Shown here piece after piece: positions 21,895-34,165 of a stretch of 64,000 nucleotides of DNA. Source of the DNA: Miscanthus floridulus (lineage: Eukaryota; Streptophyta; Magnoliopsida; Poales; Poaceae); NCBI RefSeq assembly GCF_019320115.1, contig NC_089598.1:78804570-78868569 (forward strand), read 5' to 3'. The notes below the pieces were generated by a model. The model was given only the letters and a program-made list of their open reading frames with translations, had not been told where the DNA came from and ran no database searches. Made by a program: the position numbers and the translations under genes. Each line of letters starts with the position of its first letter. Position 1 is the stretch's first letter.

Positions 21895-24800
21895 CTAGCT
21901 TGGCTTCCATGGCAGTGTTGGGTCGAAGTAGAACTCGCCCTTGGAATCGATGACCTGCTCATTAAAAAATCCGGCTATAGACTCTTGAATTGCTTTGATT
22001 TGGTCTTGCCGTATGACCTTTTTCTCCAACCATCGAGTCTATAGGTTTGAATTAAAGGAAAATAAATTAATATATGTACATATATATATATAAAGACATA
22101 GTAACACAATCAATAATAATAATTAAATGAATATATAGTGTATTTTTAACGTACTTTGAGTCTCTCCGTAGGAGTTCTTTGGGAGACCACCTTGATAAAC
22201 TTGTAAACATAGTAACCACAGTAGTTGTTCTCCTATTCCTGCCTCAGACACCACTTTACGAGAAAAAGATTTGTCATCCAATCTGGTGATCCGGTGAAAG
22301 CTATATGTTTAATTAATAAAGATGATGCGATTCAGGGGACTTACTTTCAAAGGGATTACATTCAGTGGCGCTTTGTATTTTTCCATGTGTTGCTTCTCAA
22401 TAAAGGTTTTCCGAACACTGCCCAATAAAAAATTTGCCATGTCATCAGATATAGTTAATCATCATGTTTGTGTGTATATATAGTTGCTAGAGATCCCGAA
22501 ATTACCTCTAGATAATATCTATCATATCTTGGTAGTCTTGTTGTGGTTTTCTCATCGAGTCATAGATTATCAAGTGACTTTTCACCAGATCGATGTCCAT
22601 CAATATCCAGTGATTGCTGCATGTGTTTATAGGATATAACGCATAACACTCATTAATTAACTAGAATCAACATATGAGCCATTAAGGATGATCAACATTA
22701 TTAACACTCACTTGAAGTTATAGGGAAAGAGTATATCCTTCTTGTGGCGTTGGTTCACTAAGAAGTTCATGAGGTTACTCTCTGACTCAGACTTCCAATT
22801 AGTCTTTGGAGTAATTGGGTCTTTGAATATTATATGGGGATCAACAAAACCAATTTCATTGCAGCCTTCCTTTCTGAGCTCTGTCATTGTAAATCTACAT
22901 ATATATAATACTTGTTAGGATAATTTATATGCATATACACACATATGATGAGTTTAATAATAGATCGAAAGAATTATTACTTACAGGCAATAGCAGCTAA
23001 TGATAACTTTGTCCAGAGAGGTCAGGTGGCATAGTTGATGAAATTCTGCAAAGTCAACATACATAACATCATCGCCACGGAACCAATGTTCGTCTCTAAT
23101 TCTGACACCAACGCAGAAGTCTCCACCGGTGGACGCCTGCATGTACCACTTGTTTAGTAGGTACATTTGCGTCCCCAGATCAAATAAGGCTTGAGGGTTG
23201 TATAGACTCTGGCCTAGTACAAATTTTTTCTTCCAAATATCAACCTCCGCCGCACTCTCAATGTTTCCATTACCAAACATCTGGTAAAGGTCGAGACCAG
23301 TCTCATCAATAAATTCACCAAGGTGATCCAAATCGACATCCGGAGGTATGTTTGCCTGATGCATTAATCCTAAATTCGAACCATATTCATTACCAATAAC
23401 TAGCGGGGGGACTGATCGGTGCGCTTGTTGTTCGAGTTGGGCAACTCCTTTCCCTGCCCGCTTCTTTTTCTGTGCCGCCTCAATTGACTTGGTGAGAGTG
23501 CGGTCATAGTCCGATAACGTTGATTTGGACGGCTTACGAGATTCCCGTTGTTGTTGCTGGTAAGAAGCCACCCTTTTTCTTAGAATATCTGGAGCTACGA
23601 AGAAGTACGGTTTCTCCAGGTTTCTCCTTGCTTCTTGATTCTTTTTAAGTTTGTCATAGAATCTAGACATATCTTTTTTATATGCATCAGTTCCTTCTTC
23701 CTTCTCTTCAGATATTATTTTGGGAATAGCCCTTGGTTTCACGGTGGCTTTCTTTGCAAGCGGGGACTGGTTCTTTGTTTGAGGGGCTAGCCTCTTGCTA
23801 GGCTTCTTGGTAGGCGGGGGCGGGGGAGGCGTTGGAGACCTCCTTGGAGGTGTTGGCAGCGGCGTTGGAGACCTCCTTGGAGGTGGCAGCTGCGGCGTTG
23901 GAGACCTCCTTGGAGATGGTGTGGATGCAGCCTCGCCTTCCAACACAATGTCATCGTACAGAGCACTATGATGATCTGGCGATTGAACAATTGGATTTAG
24001 GTTGGGGGAGGATCTGCTATAAAAAAGGAATGACATATTATTATGAGCAGATTGTTAATTATTTAAGCCAATACAAATTAATGATGTAGTGTTTTCATCC
24101 GCACGTACCTATGGTGAGGTAGTTTAGGAGGAGGTGGAGCCGACATCCCTGGAATGATAATGTAGCGCTTGCGCCATAGAATGAATGTCTTCTCCGCTTC
24201 TCCTAGAGTCTTCTCGCCATCACCTCCAGGAATGTCAAGAGACAAATCACTAAAACCTTTTTCAGCTTTATCTACCGAGATGGTAGCATATCCTTCTTGG
24301 ATTATATTCCCATGAATCCTTGGTGTCTTGGTTCGGTCGATAGAATTAACAAGACCGATAGCCACCTTGATTGTGGAATTCCCCTTCGGAATGTGTAGCT
24401 CACACATTGTACAAGGTTCAGTGACGTCATCCACAGGGAAGCGCAGTCCTGTGTCCCCTTGATTTGGTATCTCCGTGGAAGCACAACTGCTTTTCAACTG
24501 AACAAATTGGCTAATGTTGATTCCTGGCTCTGATGCCTGCTTGCTTGCACTCACTGCTATTTGCACTTGCCTTCTGATTTCCTCCTGCATTCTCGCTTCA
24601 AGGTTTTTTCCCGCTCATGTGCTTCACGCACCGCTTCCTCCAACCTCTGGAGCCGCTGTGCCTCTTCTTCCTTCTTTCTCTGGCGGCTTCTGTAGGAAGG
24701 TCTGTCCTAAAGGAATCCATGCTCCCACGAGACACTTCCTTTGCCTCTAGTTCGGACACCATGTTCAATAGTCCCGATGGCGTATGTCAGCTCATCCTTC

Positions 24801-25871
24801 TCTCTGTTGGGCCTGAACGCACCACTAGCAGTAGCTCTCTGAGCATAAAACAATCTTTCTGCTGCTTCTTGCAGTCTTGCGCCATAAACGCACTTCCCTG
24901 TCTCCTGGTCTAGTGTTCCCCCATGAGCGAAAAACCAATTCTTTGTATGTTCTCCCCACTCGAGTGATTCTAGTCTGATACCCTTGGCAAGAAGGTCTGC
25001 TTCCATTTTGTTCCACTTCTTAATGGCAGTCAGGTAGCCACCTGATCCCAAGTTATGGTGGTATGTCTTCTATTGGGCATTACGTTGGTTCTTTATCACC
25101 CGACTCACACCCTCTTCCGAAGTCTTGTACTGTACAAACTCATCCCAATAGGGCCTCTGCTTTGAGATTGGGCCTGGGACAGTAAAATCTGGTGCTATGT
25201 TCTTCTTGACATACGTCGTGTATAGGTGTTTCTTCCAAGTCTGAAACTAGGTGGCCATCTTCTTCATTGCCCAATCCCTAACTCGCTCCTTCAATTCATC
25301 ACCATCAATTATATCATCATAACCATCTGTTTGGAGCGTGAAATGTACCAAGACATCTTTCCAAATTAACGTCTTATCACGATCGGAGATAAAACTGATA
25401 TGAGGAGCATTGGTCTTCTTCTTCCATTCACGGGTACTAATCAGGAGCCGGTCCCGTACAAGGTAACCACAGTGGTGCACAAATTTCATTTTATTCGGCC
25501 CCCCAGTTCTCTTGTATCCACATTGAACTCCGAGATGATGAAGCGGCCCTACAATGGCTTTTTGGGACCTCGAACATTTTTACTCTTCGTTATAGTTGTT
25601 GATGTCGATCCAGAGGGCTACAAAACATAAACATTATTTTTAATGTCATGAGCACACATAAGACATATGATAATATATATAGCTAATAATAAAAAATATA
25701 TACTTGGCCAATATGTTGTTGCTCATTTTGTTCAAGAGCTAAGTACTGACTCCCGTCATCTACATCCTCTTGCACGTTATTTTTAGCACCATCATCGCTG
25801 GCAACTTGAGTGCTAGTGTTGATCAAATTCATCATCAACTTCTCCTCATCCATGTTTCTCGGGTCGGCCAT
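21895..25871 (-). pseudogene. CACTA second gene: Transposase_24-like region plus Ulp1-type cysteine protease
   Basis: Exons read leftward are about 25871-25704 (ATG start, MADPRNMDEEKL), 25617-24109, 24013-22985, 22894-22712, 22616-22506, 22417-22345, 22300-22155 and 22038-21895, with GT/AG borders. Exon 2 has a plant-transposase segment (RPYWDEFVQYKTSEEG, then HHNLGSGGY) and a second conserved block (24590-24110). Exon 3 has a proline-rich stretch with repeated RRSPTP. The last exons hold the catalytic pattern of C48 peptidases: H in NNHWILMDIDL, D in IIYDSM and C in NYCGYYVYKFI. The protein is inferred to cut SUMO-like tags or act with the transposase. It has in-frame stops (25560s, 25250, 25070, 24710, 22510, 22228 region), frameshifts near 25510 and 24600, and an exon 6/7 phase mismatch. 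Not functional as it stands. Confidence 0.8.
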
Positions 25872-27964
25872 CTAGCTTCAAAAAACAAAACCAATATATA
25901 GTACGTCAAATCTTTGCTTACATGCGTAAAATCTACGAACAATATGCATTATTAAATCTTGCCCCTCGGTCACGGACGTAATTCGCCACACTAGGGCGAA
26001 CTGCGTCGGTACTAGGGTGAATTAGGGCTATACATAAATGGCCGAGGGCGAATTGCGTCGGTGACTAGGGCGAACCACGTCGGTGACATCAACAGCGTGA
26101 TTCGCCCTGGTGTGATTGTTTAGCGTTAACGATAACAATAGTACGAATGTTGATCGACTAGGCCGCGAGAGAGGGCGGTGTGACAAGAGTGGCGGTGCTC
26201 CACTCTGCCGTATATATGTCTGTACACATGGGTGAACGAGGGCGGATGCTCCGCCGTATACATAGAAACGCATGGGCGAACGAGGGCGGCGGTGCTCCGC
26301 GACGTATATATACATGCATATGAATACAAATGACATATATATATGTGTCGGCGCGGTGGCCAGTGTGCTGACGACAACGACGTGAGGCCGGTGGTCGGTA
26401 TACATAGAAACACATGGGTGAAAATTCTATGCTGATAATGTAAGTATAAGTCATTATGAAATGTAAGTGTATGTGTCTTATTGCTAATATAACCATTACT
26501 ATTTCCAAAATGATAAGAATTTATCTTCTTTTTGGACTTTTCTTTCTTGTGGCCCAAATTGTCTTTAGCCATGCAGCAAGTCCAACCAAAACTGCTTACA
26601 TCATCACATGTGATATTTTTTATAAACTAAAAAACGCTTAGTTTACAAACTGGGTATCCAAATTGAGTTCCTATTTGACCATTATATATCCTACAACAAA
26701 TCCTTCAAAAAAAAGACCCTACATGAATATATTTGGATAAAATTTCGTTAACAAACATTGATCTATGAAGATAGAAAAAATTCTTGTATTGAGCAAAGGC
26801 AATGTTCTAGATTTATGAAACAATGTTCTACTTTCAAAAGAGAAATGTTTTTAGTTTAGGAGAACAAATTTCTACGTTTCAGATCTATTCGGTATCACAG
26901 CAAGAATGTACATTTTAAAATTGAATTTGAAAAACTAAAAAATTTAAAGCATAATTTTGGGGCCATATACTATTTTAATTGAAAATATCATCAAGTAAAG
27001 GTTGTACATGTCTTCTAGCTCAACAACTTCAATAGAAAGTTCTTAATCTAACTTGAAAGGGTTATGAACTTCATTGCGCTGTATTTCTTTTTGAGACTGG
27101 TCACATTATTACCAACTATGTCTACAAATCGATTTCAGGGTGATATACCAAGCGTCTTTATAAATCGATTTATGGTGGTAACTTGAAACATCAATCGTAA
27201 TATATGTAACTATTTTTAAAGATAAATGGTGACTAGCCACTGTATCGTCGTACGCTTAATTTGCTGTTTTCGTTGGTGTCGCTGGATGACACGCGTCGGT
27301 TACGCGCGCTAATGACGAAGACTACGCTTGTCGTCGTCGTTAAGGAATGGCCTGGTGGCCGACAACAGCTGCTTGTGCACACTCACGGACGATGAACTTA
27401 ACATTTTTACAACACAGTACACATCCAAGCAGCGAGGTCGTATCAGCAGCAGCAGAGTAGCGAGGTCGTCGGCGCGCGGTACACATTTTCACAACACCAA
27501 GCAGCGGCTGGCGAGGTCGTCGGCGCTAATGACGAAACACATTCAAGATCGCATCAGCAGCGAGGTCGTCAGCGCTAATGACGAAACACATTCAAGATCG
27601 CATCAGCAGCGAGGTCGTCAGCGCGTGGTACACATTTTTACAACACCAAGCAGCGGCTGGCGAGGTCGTCGGCGCTAATGACGAAACACATTCAAGATCG
27701 CATCAGCAGCGAGGTCGTCGGCGCTAATGACGAAATTAACTTACCAAAACTTACCAAGCAGCGGTTGGCGCGCGTTGGGCCGGGGCGGGCAGCAGCAGCA
27801 AGGTCGTCGGCGCGCGGGGTGGCGTGGGGACCGCGGACGCGCGCGAGGCGGTGGTGACGACCAGCGTCGGGCGGGGTGGCGGCGGCATCCTCGGTGTGGC
27901 GTGGGCGCATGGGAGAGGAATCGGCGAAGAACGCAAGGAAGAAGATGGCCCTGGTATATATAGG
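25872..27964. other. CACTA internal spacer with two tandem-repeat blocks
   Basis: 26190-26410 has imperfect copies of a segment with CCGTATACATAGAAACGCATGGG. 27430-27735 repeats GAGGTCGTCGGCGCTAATGA and AACACATTCAAGATCGCATC several times with period near 49 bp. 27740-27950 is very GC-rich. No credible gene was seen. It lies upstream of the second gene, so it may hold that gene's promoter. Confidence 0.6.
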
Positions 27965-28215
27965 CCATACCCCTTTACTCCTGGTGCCATCCCCCCACCG
28001 GGAGTAAAGGTCCTTTATCCCCGGTGCGTATTACCAACCGGAAGTAAAGGTACCTTTACTCCCAGTGCGTCTTACCAACCGGGAGTAAAGGTATACCTTT
28101 ACTCCCGGTTGGTAACACGCACTGGGAGTAAAGGGTTTTTTTTGGCGGGCCACGAAACTGCAGCCCACCTTTACTCCCGGGTGGGCTTCCCACCCGGGAG
28201 TAAAGGTGGCCTGCA
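27965..28215. repeat. Internal subterminal-like array (TTTACTCCCGG type)
   Basis: About eight alternating copies of CCTTTACTCCCGGTTGG and its complement, paired as hairpins, occur in the middle of the CACTA element between its two main genes. Such arrays normally lie next to the termini. No CACTA-like terminus was found beside it. Confidence 0.85.
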
Positions 28216-28685
28216 GTTTTGTTTCCCGCCTGTTTTAAGCAATAGTCTTGTTAAATACAATAGAAATGCAATAGTTTTTGTTAAATACATAGTAAATTAA
28301 ATAAAAGGCATAAAATTATTTTGTTAAAAATATGGATTTTCTTTTTCTTTATTGCACATAGGAAAAATCTATAACCTAACTTTTTTTATTTTTTGTTACA
28401 ATTATAAAACATAATGTAACTAATATTTATTATTTCATTAATGCAAAAATGTAGTGTTTAATTAAAATTATTAAAACTATTGGTTTTGGATAGGAAATTT
28501 GTTTTCACATCATTTTAACGTTAATATTTTAATTTTTTATCACTCAATATCCTAATTTACCTTTTTGAGAGAGAAATCCCACCAAATCAAACATTGATTT
28601 AATTTGAAACATAACATAATAAACATCTGAATTCACAATTATTACATAATATCTCAAACACACACTACATTAAATCACTATATCA
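28216..28685. other. AT-rich spacer downstream of the transposase
   Basis: Very AT-rich DNA without frames. It would contain the 3' UTR of the transposase transcript, which ends at 28686. Confidence 0.5.
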
Positions 28686-31600
28686 TCAAGTGGGCACAGC
28701 AGTGAACTTCTTCTTTACGTATGTCCCTTGGTTATGATCGCGTCGTAACCATGGAGTGTCCTCATCATTTACTAAGATGCTAGGGTCTTTGTTCACTTTG
28801 AATGGCGGAATTCGGTCATCCTTTTCATAATCTTCTGACATGTCCGACTTGTCCTCAATTCCCACGATGACTCTTTTCCCTGAAAGAACTATGTGGCGCT
28901 TTGACTCTTTGGTTGAGTCATTATCGTTTTTTCCTCTTTTTGGTTTGGTAGACATATCATTGACATAGAACACCTGATTCACATCCTTGGCAAGGACGAA
29001 TGGTTCGTCTTTGTACCCAATATTACTAAGGTCTACTGTTGTCATTCCATACTCGTTGTCTACTGTTACCCCGCCTCCGGTCACCTTGACCCATTGGCAC
29101 TTGAACAATGGGATCTTCAAAGTAGGTGCATATTCTAGTTCCCATATTTCATCTATGCGTCCATAATATGTCTGCTTATTCCCATTCGGGTCTGTGGCAT
29201 CTATGCGGGCACCACTATTTTGGTTGGTACTCCTTTTATCTTAGGCTACTGTATAGAATATGTTCCCATTTATCTCGTACCCTTTGTATGTGATGATATG
29301 CCATGATGGTTGCATAGCCAATAAATACAGTTGCTCATGGATGCTCTCATCACCTTGACATTTTTTTCGCAACCAACCGCCGAAAGTTTCCATGTGCTTA
29401 CACGTAATCCAAGCTTTAGTCTTCCCTAGAAACTTGGATCGTAAGAGATCCTTGTGTGTCTCAATATACGGATCTACCAAAGAGGAGTTCTGTAGAACTG
29501 TGTAGTGCGCTTTATTGAAATAATCATCATCCGTACCAATATATGTTTTCCTCCCTAGTGTCCCCTTTCCGCTTAGTCTCCCTTCATGTCTCGATTTAGG
29601 AACACCAATCGAGTCAAGGTCAGGAATAAAGTCAACACAGAACTCAATGACCTCTTCTGTTCCATAGCCCTTGGCGATGCTTCCTTCTGGGCGAGCACGG
29701 TTGTGAATATATTTCTTCAGGACTCCCATGAATCTCTCTAAGGGGAACATGTTGTGTAGGAACACAGGACCAAGAGTGAAAATCTCCTTGACTAGGTGAA
29801 CTAGGAGGTGTGTCATAATATCAAAGAAGGAAGAAGAGAACACCAACTCAAAGCTGATGAGACATTGAACCACATCATTCTATAGTTTAGCTAGATCAGT
29901 TGGATCAATTGCCTTCTAAGAAATTGCATTGAGGAATGCACATAGCTTCACGGTGGCTAGACGTACATTTAGAGGTAGAATTCCTCTTAATGCAACTGGA
30001 AGTAATTGCGTCATAAGAACGTGACAATCATGGGACTTTAAGTTATAGAATTTCTTCTCTGGCACATTTATAATACCCTTTATATTCGAGGAGAATCCAA
30101 ATGGTACCTTGATGTTGTTTAAGCATTCAAACATGATTTCCTTCTCCTCTTTGCTTAGAGTGTAGCTAGCAGGACGTAAGTAATGGCGTCCATCATCTGT
30201 CTTCTCTGGATGCAGGTTGTCTCTTTCTCTCAAACAACGCAGCCCCTGTCGTGCTTCAAATGTGTCCTTAGGCTTTCCATACACACCCATAAAGCCTAGC
30301 AGGTTCACACAAAGATTCTTCGTCAGGTGCATCACGTCGATCGAGCTGCGGACCTCTAGGACTTGCTAATAGGGTAGGTCCCAAAATATAGACTTCTTCT
30401 TCCACATGGGTGCGTGACCGTTAGCGTCGTTCGGAACAGGTTGGCTTCCATGTCCTTTTCTAAAGACGACTTTCACATCATTGACCATATCGAGTACATC
30501 CTCACCGGTTCGGTTGCGAGGCTTGGTTAGGTGGTCTGTCTTCCCTTTAAAATGCTTGCCTTTCTTTCTTACGGGCTGATTTACAGGAAAAAATCGACGA
30601 TGGCCAAGGTACACGACCTTTCGACATTTTTTCAAGAATACACCTCTAATATCACCGAAGCAGTGTGTGCATGCATTATATCCCTTATTTGACTGTCCTG
30701 AAAGATTACTTAGAGCAGGCCAATCATTGATTATTACGAACAACAATGCTCGCAGATCAAAGTGTTCCTGTTTGTACTCATCCCACACACGTACACCTTC
30801 TTTATTCCACAAAATGAGAAGTTCGTCAATAAGTGGTCTCAGATACACATCGATGTCATTGCCAGGTTGCTTCGGGCCTTGGATGAGCATAGGCATCATA
30901 ATGAACTTCTGCTTTATGCATAACCAAGGAGGAATGTTGTAGATACTTAGAGTAACAGGCCAAGTGCTATGACTACTGTTCTACTCTCCAAAAGGATTGA
31001 TACCATCTGTACTTAAAGCAAACCTTAAGTTTCTTGCGTCATTTGCAAACTCCGGAAATTCTCTGTCGATTGCTCTCCACTGGGACCCATCAGCAGGGTG
31101 TCTCAACATATTGTCTACCTTACGGTCTTCTTTGTGCCATCGCAACAATTTTGTATGTTCTTTGTTTTTGAACAGACGTTTCAAGCGTGGTATTATAGGA
31201 GCATACCACATAACCTTGGCAGGGATTTTCTTCCGCGGACGTTCGCCCTCAACATCACCAGGGTCATCTCACCTGATCTTATACCATGACGCATGGCATA
31301 CCGAGCATGCATCCAATTTCTCGTACTCTTTGCCACGGTACCGGATGCAGTCATTAGGACATGCATGTATCTTCTCTATTTCTAGCCCCATAGAACAGAC
31401 AACTTGTTTTGCTTCATAGGTAGTGGCAGGCAATTCATTGTCCTTCGGAAGCATCTTCTTTTAGATTTTTAGTAACTCTCCAAATCCCTTGTCAGATACA
31501 CCATTCTTTGCCTTCCATTGTAGCAATTCTAGTGTGGTTCTCAACTTTTTCTGCCCTGCATCACAAGTTGGGTACAAAAATTTCTTGTGATCTTCTAGCA

Positions 31601-32036
31601 TCCGCTCGAACTTGATCTTCTCCTTTTCACTTTTACATTCTCTTTGTGCGTCACGAATGACCTAAGAAAGATCATCAGCCGGCTCATCTTCTGCGGCTAT
31701 CTCTTCTTCAGCTTCTCCCATTGCAGTATCATTGAAGCACGCACTATCGGGAATAATATCATTGTCGTCCCATTGTTCTTCTTCACCTTCTTCCATTATA
31801 ACACCGGTTTCTCCGTGCTTTGTCTAACAAATATAGTTTGGCATGAAACCCGACTTGAACAAGTGTGAATGAAGAGTCCTTGAGCAAGGATATTCCACCG
31901 TATTCTTACATATGGCACATGGGCAGCACATGAAACCGTCGCGTTTGTTTGCCTCGGCCGCACGTAACAAAGAATGCACGTCGTCAATGAACTCTTAGGA
32001 GCGGCGATCAGCATTATACATCCAATGATGGCTCAT
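28686..32036 (-). pseudogene. TNP2-type CACTA transposase, one frame with ten in-frame stops
   Basis: The start is the ATG at 32034-32036 (MSHHWMYNADRRS) and the frame runs without any indel to TGA at 28686-28688, 1,117 codons. Domains in order: a Transposase-associated N-terminus (residues 1-75, GFMCCPCAICKN); the TNP2 transposase core (about 170-620, with WYAPIIPRLKRLF, STDGINPFG, HSTWPV and SSIDVMHLTKN); a DUF4218-like block (about 660-800, LKSHDCHVLM); and a DUF4216-like C-terminus (about 910-1040). Stops lie at 31995-31997 TAA, 31824-31826 TAG, 31662-31664 TAG, 31461-31463 TAA, 31269-31271 TGA, 30981-30983 TAG, 30366-30368 TAG, 29916-29918 TAG, 29880-29882 TAG and 29241-29243 TAA. The family binds subterminal repeats and cuts at the CACTA ends. 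This copy is dead. Confidence 0.92.
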
Positions 32037-32124
32037 CTGCATTACATGATATAAATACCATATTAAAACCTAGATCATAATTAATTATTTATACAACATG
32101 CGTGCCACCACAAAAGATACAAAT

Positions 32125-32675
32125 TTATGAAAGCATCGCTACAATATAGACAATCACAACTACCACTAAAAGAACTAAAGCTAAAATACATTTCAGTAGC
32201 ACTAGGATTTCACGACCAATCTCAACTAAAACAGACAGATCTTCTGATTGTGCAACATCTTTAGGCTTCTTCGGCTGGATCACTGTCTCATTAGCCGCCG
32301 TATCTGCCTGTTGTGCAAGATATTTTTGCACGGGTTCAATATACTCTTCCTCCCAGTAGAAGCCTGAACATCGTCCACTGCCATCCCACTGAAATTAAAA
32401 TAAAAAATTAGAACTTTAATCACAACCATCATGAAAATAGGTATAAACTAACCATAATCATTAAATACGATAAAATAACTCACATTGCGATCCGGATACT
32501 TGTAGAAGATACGATCTTTGTTGGGACCCTCCTTCTTTACTCAGTACTCCATCACAATCTTCGTCTCATCACGACACTCCGCATGGAATGAGAGGGAGGC
32601 CCAGCCTAAGTCGCTTTGAAAACCCATGAGAGGCCGAGGACCCAGAAGCAGTTGCCATCTACTCTCTATACTCAT
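32125..32675 (-). pseudogene. Small CACTA gene: GRF-finger-like protein with C-terminal membrane segment
   Basis: Two exons, 32675-32484 and 32388-32125, are joined at GT/AG borders in phase 0 to give 151 residues. The N-terminal half has SFHAECRDETKIVMEY, a TGA at the next codon (W expected, near 32538), then KKEGPNKDRIFYKYPDRN joined to WDGSGRCSGFYWEEEY. This resembles the second half of a GRF zinc finger (a conserved aromatic/cysteine-rich fold), but the full cysteine set is not visible. The last 35 residues contain a hydrophobic run (ILALVLLVVVVIVYIVAML) that reads as a single membrane helix near the C-terminus. It lies 89 nt upstream of the transposase start. Function unknown. The family relation is from memory. 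Confidence 0.6.
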
Positions 32676-32860
32676 TTTTTAATACACTATAAATTTCTCC
32701 TTTTATAAACAAATAAAATTAAGAAACTATAAAATTATCTAGATCTCTAAACAATGATATTTTTAATAGTCATTGTATTCTCGTCTTTTACTATGACAGG
32801 TAAGTAATTCACATGATATTTCCGTAAATTAACAGAAGAATGGGAGTGTACACACATAAC

Positions 32861-34165
32861 AGACTACTGCGACGATATCGGGACGTGTGAATAAATAATC
32901 ATCCGTACTAGTTGACCTTGCTTACAAGATCATCTCGGTGAGCATTTCTCCACCGGACGGCACCGTACTTGACCACGGAAGAGCTCCAATTCTACGAGGA
33001 AGGGAACACGGTCTTCCACGACCGTTGCCGCTCTCCCTCGTAGAATCAAAGCTCCTCCTTGACGTCCGTTACCGCTCCGCAGAGAATATGCTCGCTGAAA
33101 TGAACACGGTCCGCTAGTTCAACTAGTACGGATTTTCTATAATTTTCTAACTATTTTCTAAGTTTTTCATTTTATAAAAAGTTAAAATAAAAAGTACGGT
33201 GATTGATAGACTACTGCGATGATATCGGGACATGTGAATAAATAACCATCCGTACTAGTTGAACGTGCTTACGTGATCATCTCGACGAGCATTTCTCCAC
33301 CGGACGGCACCGTACTTGGTCAAGGAAGAGCTCCGATTCTACGAGGAATGGAACATGGTCTTCCACGACCGTTGTCGCTCTCCCTCGTAGAATCAAAGCT
33401 CCTCCTTGACGTTCGTTACCGTTCGGCAGAGAACATGCTCGCCGACATGAACACGGTCCGCTAGTTCAACTAGTACATATTTTCTATAATTTTCTAACTA
33501 TTTTCTAAGTTTTTCATTTCATAAAAAGTTAAAATAAAAAGTACGGTGATTGACAGACTACTGCAACGATATCGGGATATGTGAATAAATAACCATCCGT
33601 ACTAGTTGAACTTGCTTATGTGATCATCTCGATGAGCATTTCTCCACCGGACGGCACCGTACTTGGTCAAGGAAGAGCTCCGATTCTACGAGGAAGGGAA
33701 CACGGTCTCCCACGACCGTTGTCGCTCTCCCTCGTAGAATCAAAGTTCATCCTTGATGTCCGTTACCGCTCGACAGAGAACATGCTCGCCGAGCTGAACA
33801 CGGTCCGCAAGTTCAACTAGTACGGATTTTCTATAATTTTCTAACTATTTTCTAAGTTTTTATTTCATAAAAAGTTAAAATAAAAAGTACGGTGATTGAC
33901 AGACTACTGCGACGATATCGAGACATATGAATAAATAACCATCCGTACTAGTTGAACTTGCTTACGTGATCATCTCGGCGAGCATTTCTCCACCGGACGG
34001 CACCGTACTTGTCACGGAAGAGCTCCGATTCTACGAGGAAGGGAACACGGTCTTCCACGACCATTGCCGCTCTCTCTCGTAGAATCAAAGCTCCTCCTTG
34101 ACGTCCGTTACCGCTCGGCAGAGAACATGGTCGCCGAGATGAACACGGTCCGCAAGTTCAACTAG
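32861..34165. repeat. Four tandem ~347-bp units, each with a ~233-bp foldback
   Basis: Units begin at 32861, 33208, 33555 and 33901 (spacing 347, 347, 346), each opening AGACTACTGC. Within each, a long inverted repeat runs from ATCCGTACTAGTTGAAC to its exact complement GTTCAACTAGTACGGAT in units 1 and 3 (32901-33133, 33595-33827). Inside are GATTCTACGAGG/CCTCGTAGAATC and ACGGTC/GACCGT around a 6-nt loop (TTCCAC or TCCCAC). The two arms, each about 110 bp, stay similar along most of their length. Unit 2 (33248-33477) and unit 4 (33941-34165) have decayed outer ends. The 63-66-codon frames across units 2 and 3 follow from the repeat and have no recognised motif. Confidence 0.9.

Noticed and set aside
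31796..32014. 72-codon frame at the start of the transposase
   Set aside because: It is in another phase from the conserved transposase frame that contains GFMCCPCAICKN.
33273..33820. Two similar 63-66-codon plus-strand proteins
   Set aside because: They arise from the tandem hairpin units and are broken in units 1 and 4; the foldback structure explains the similarity.
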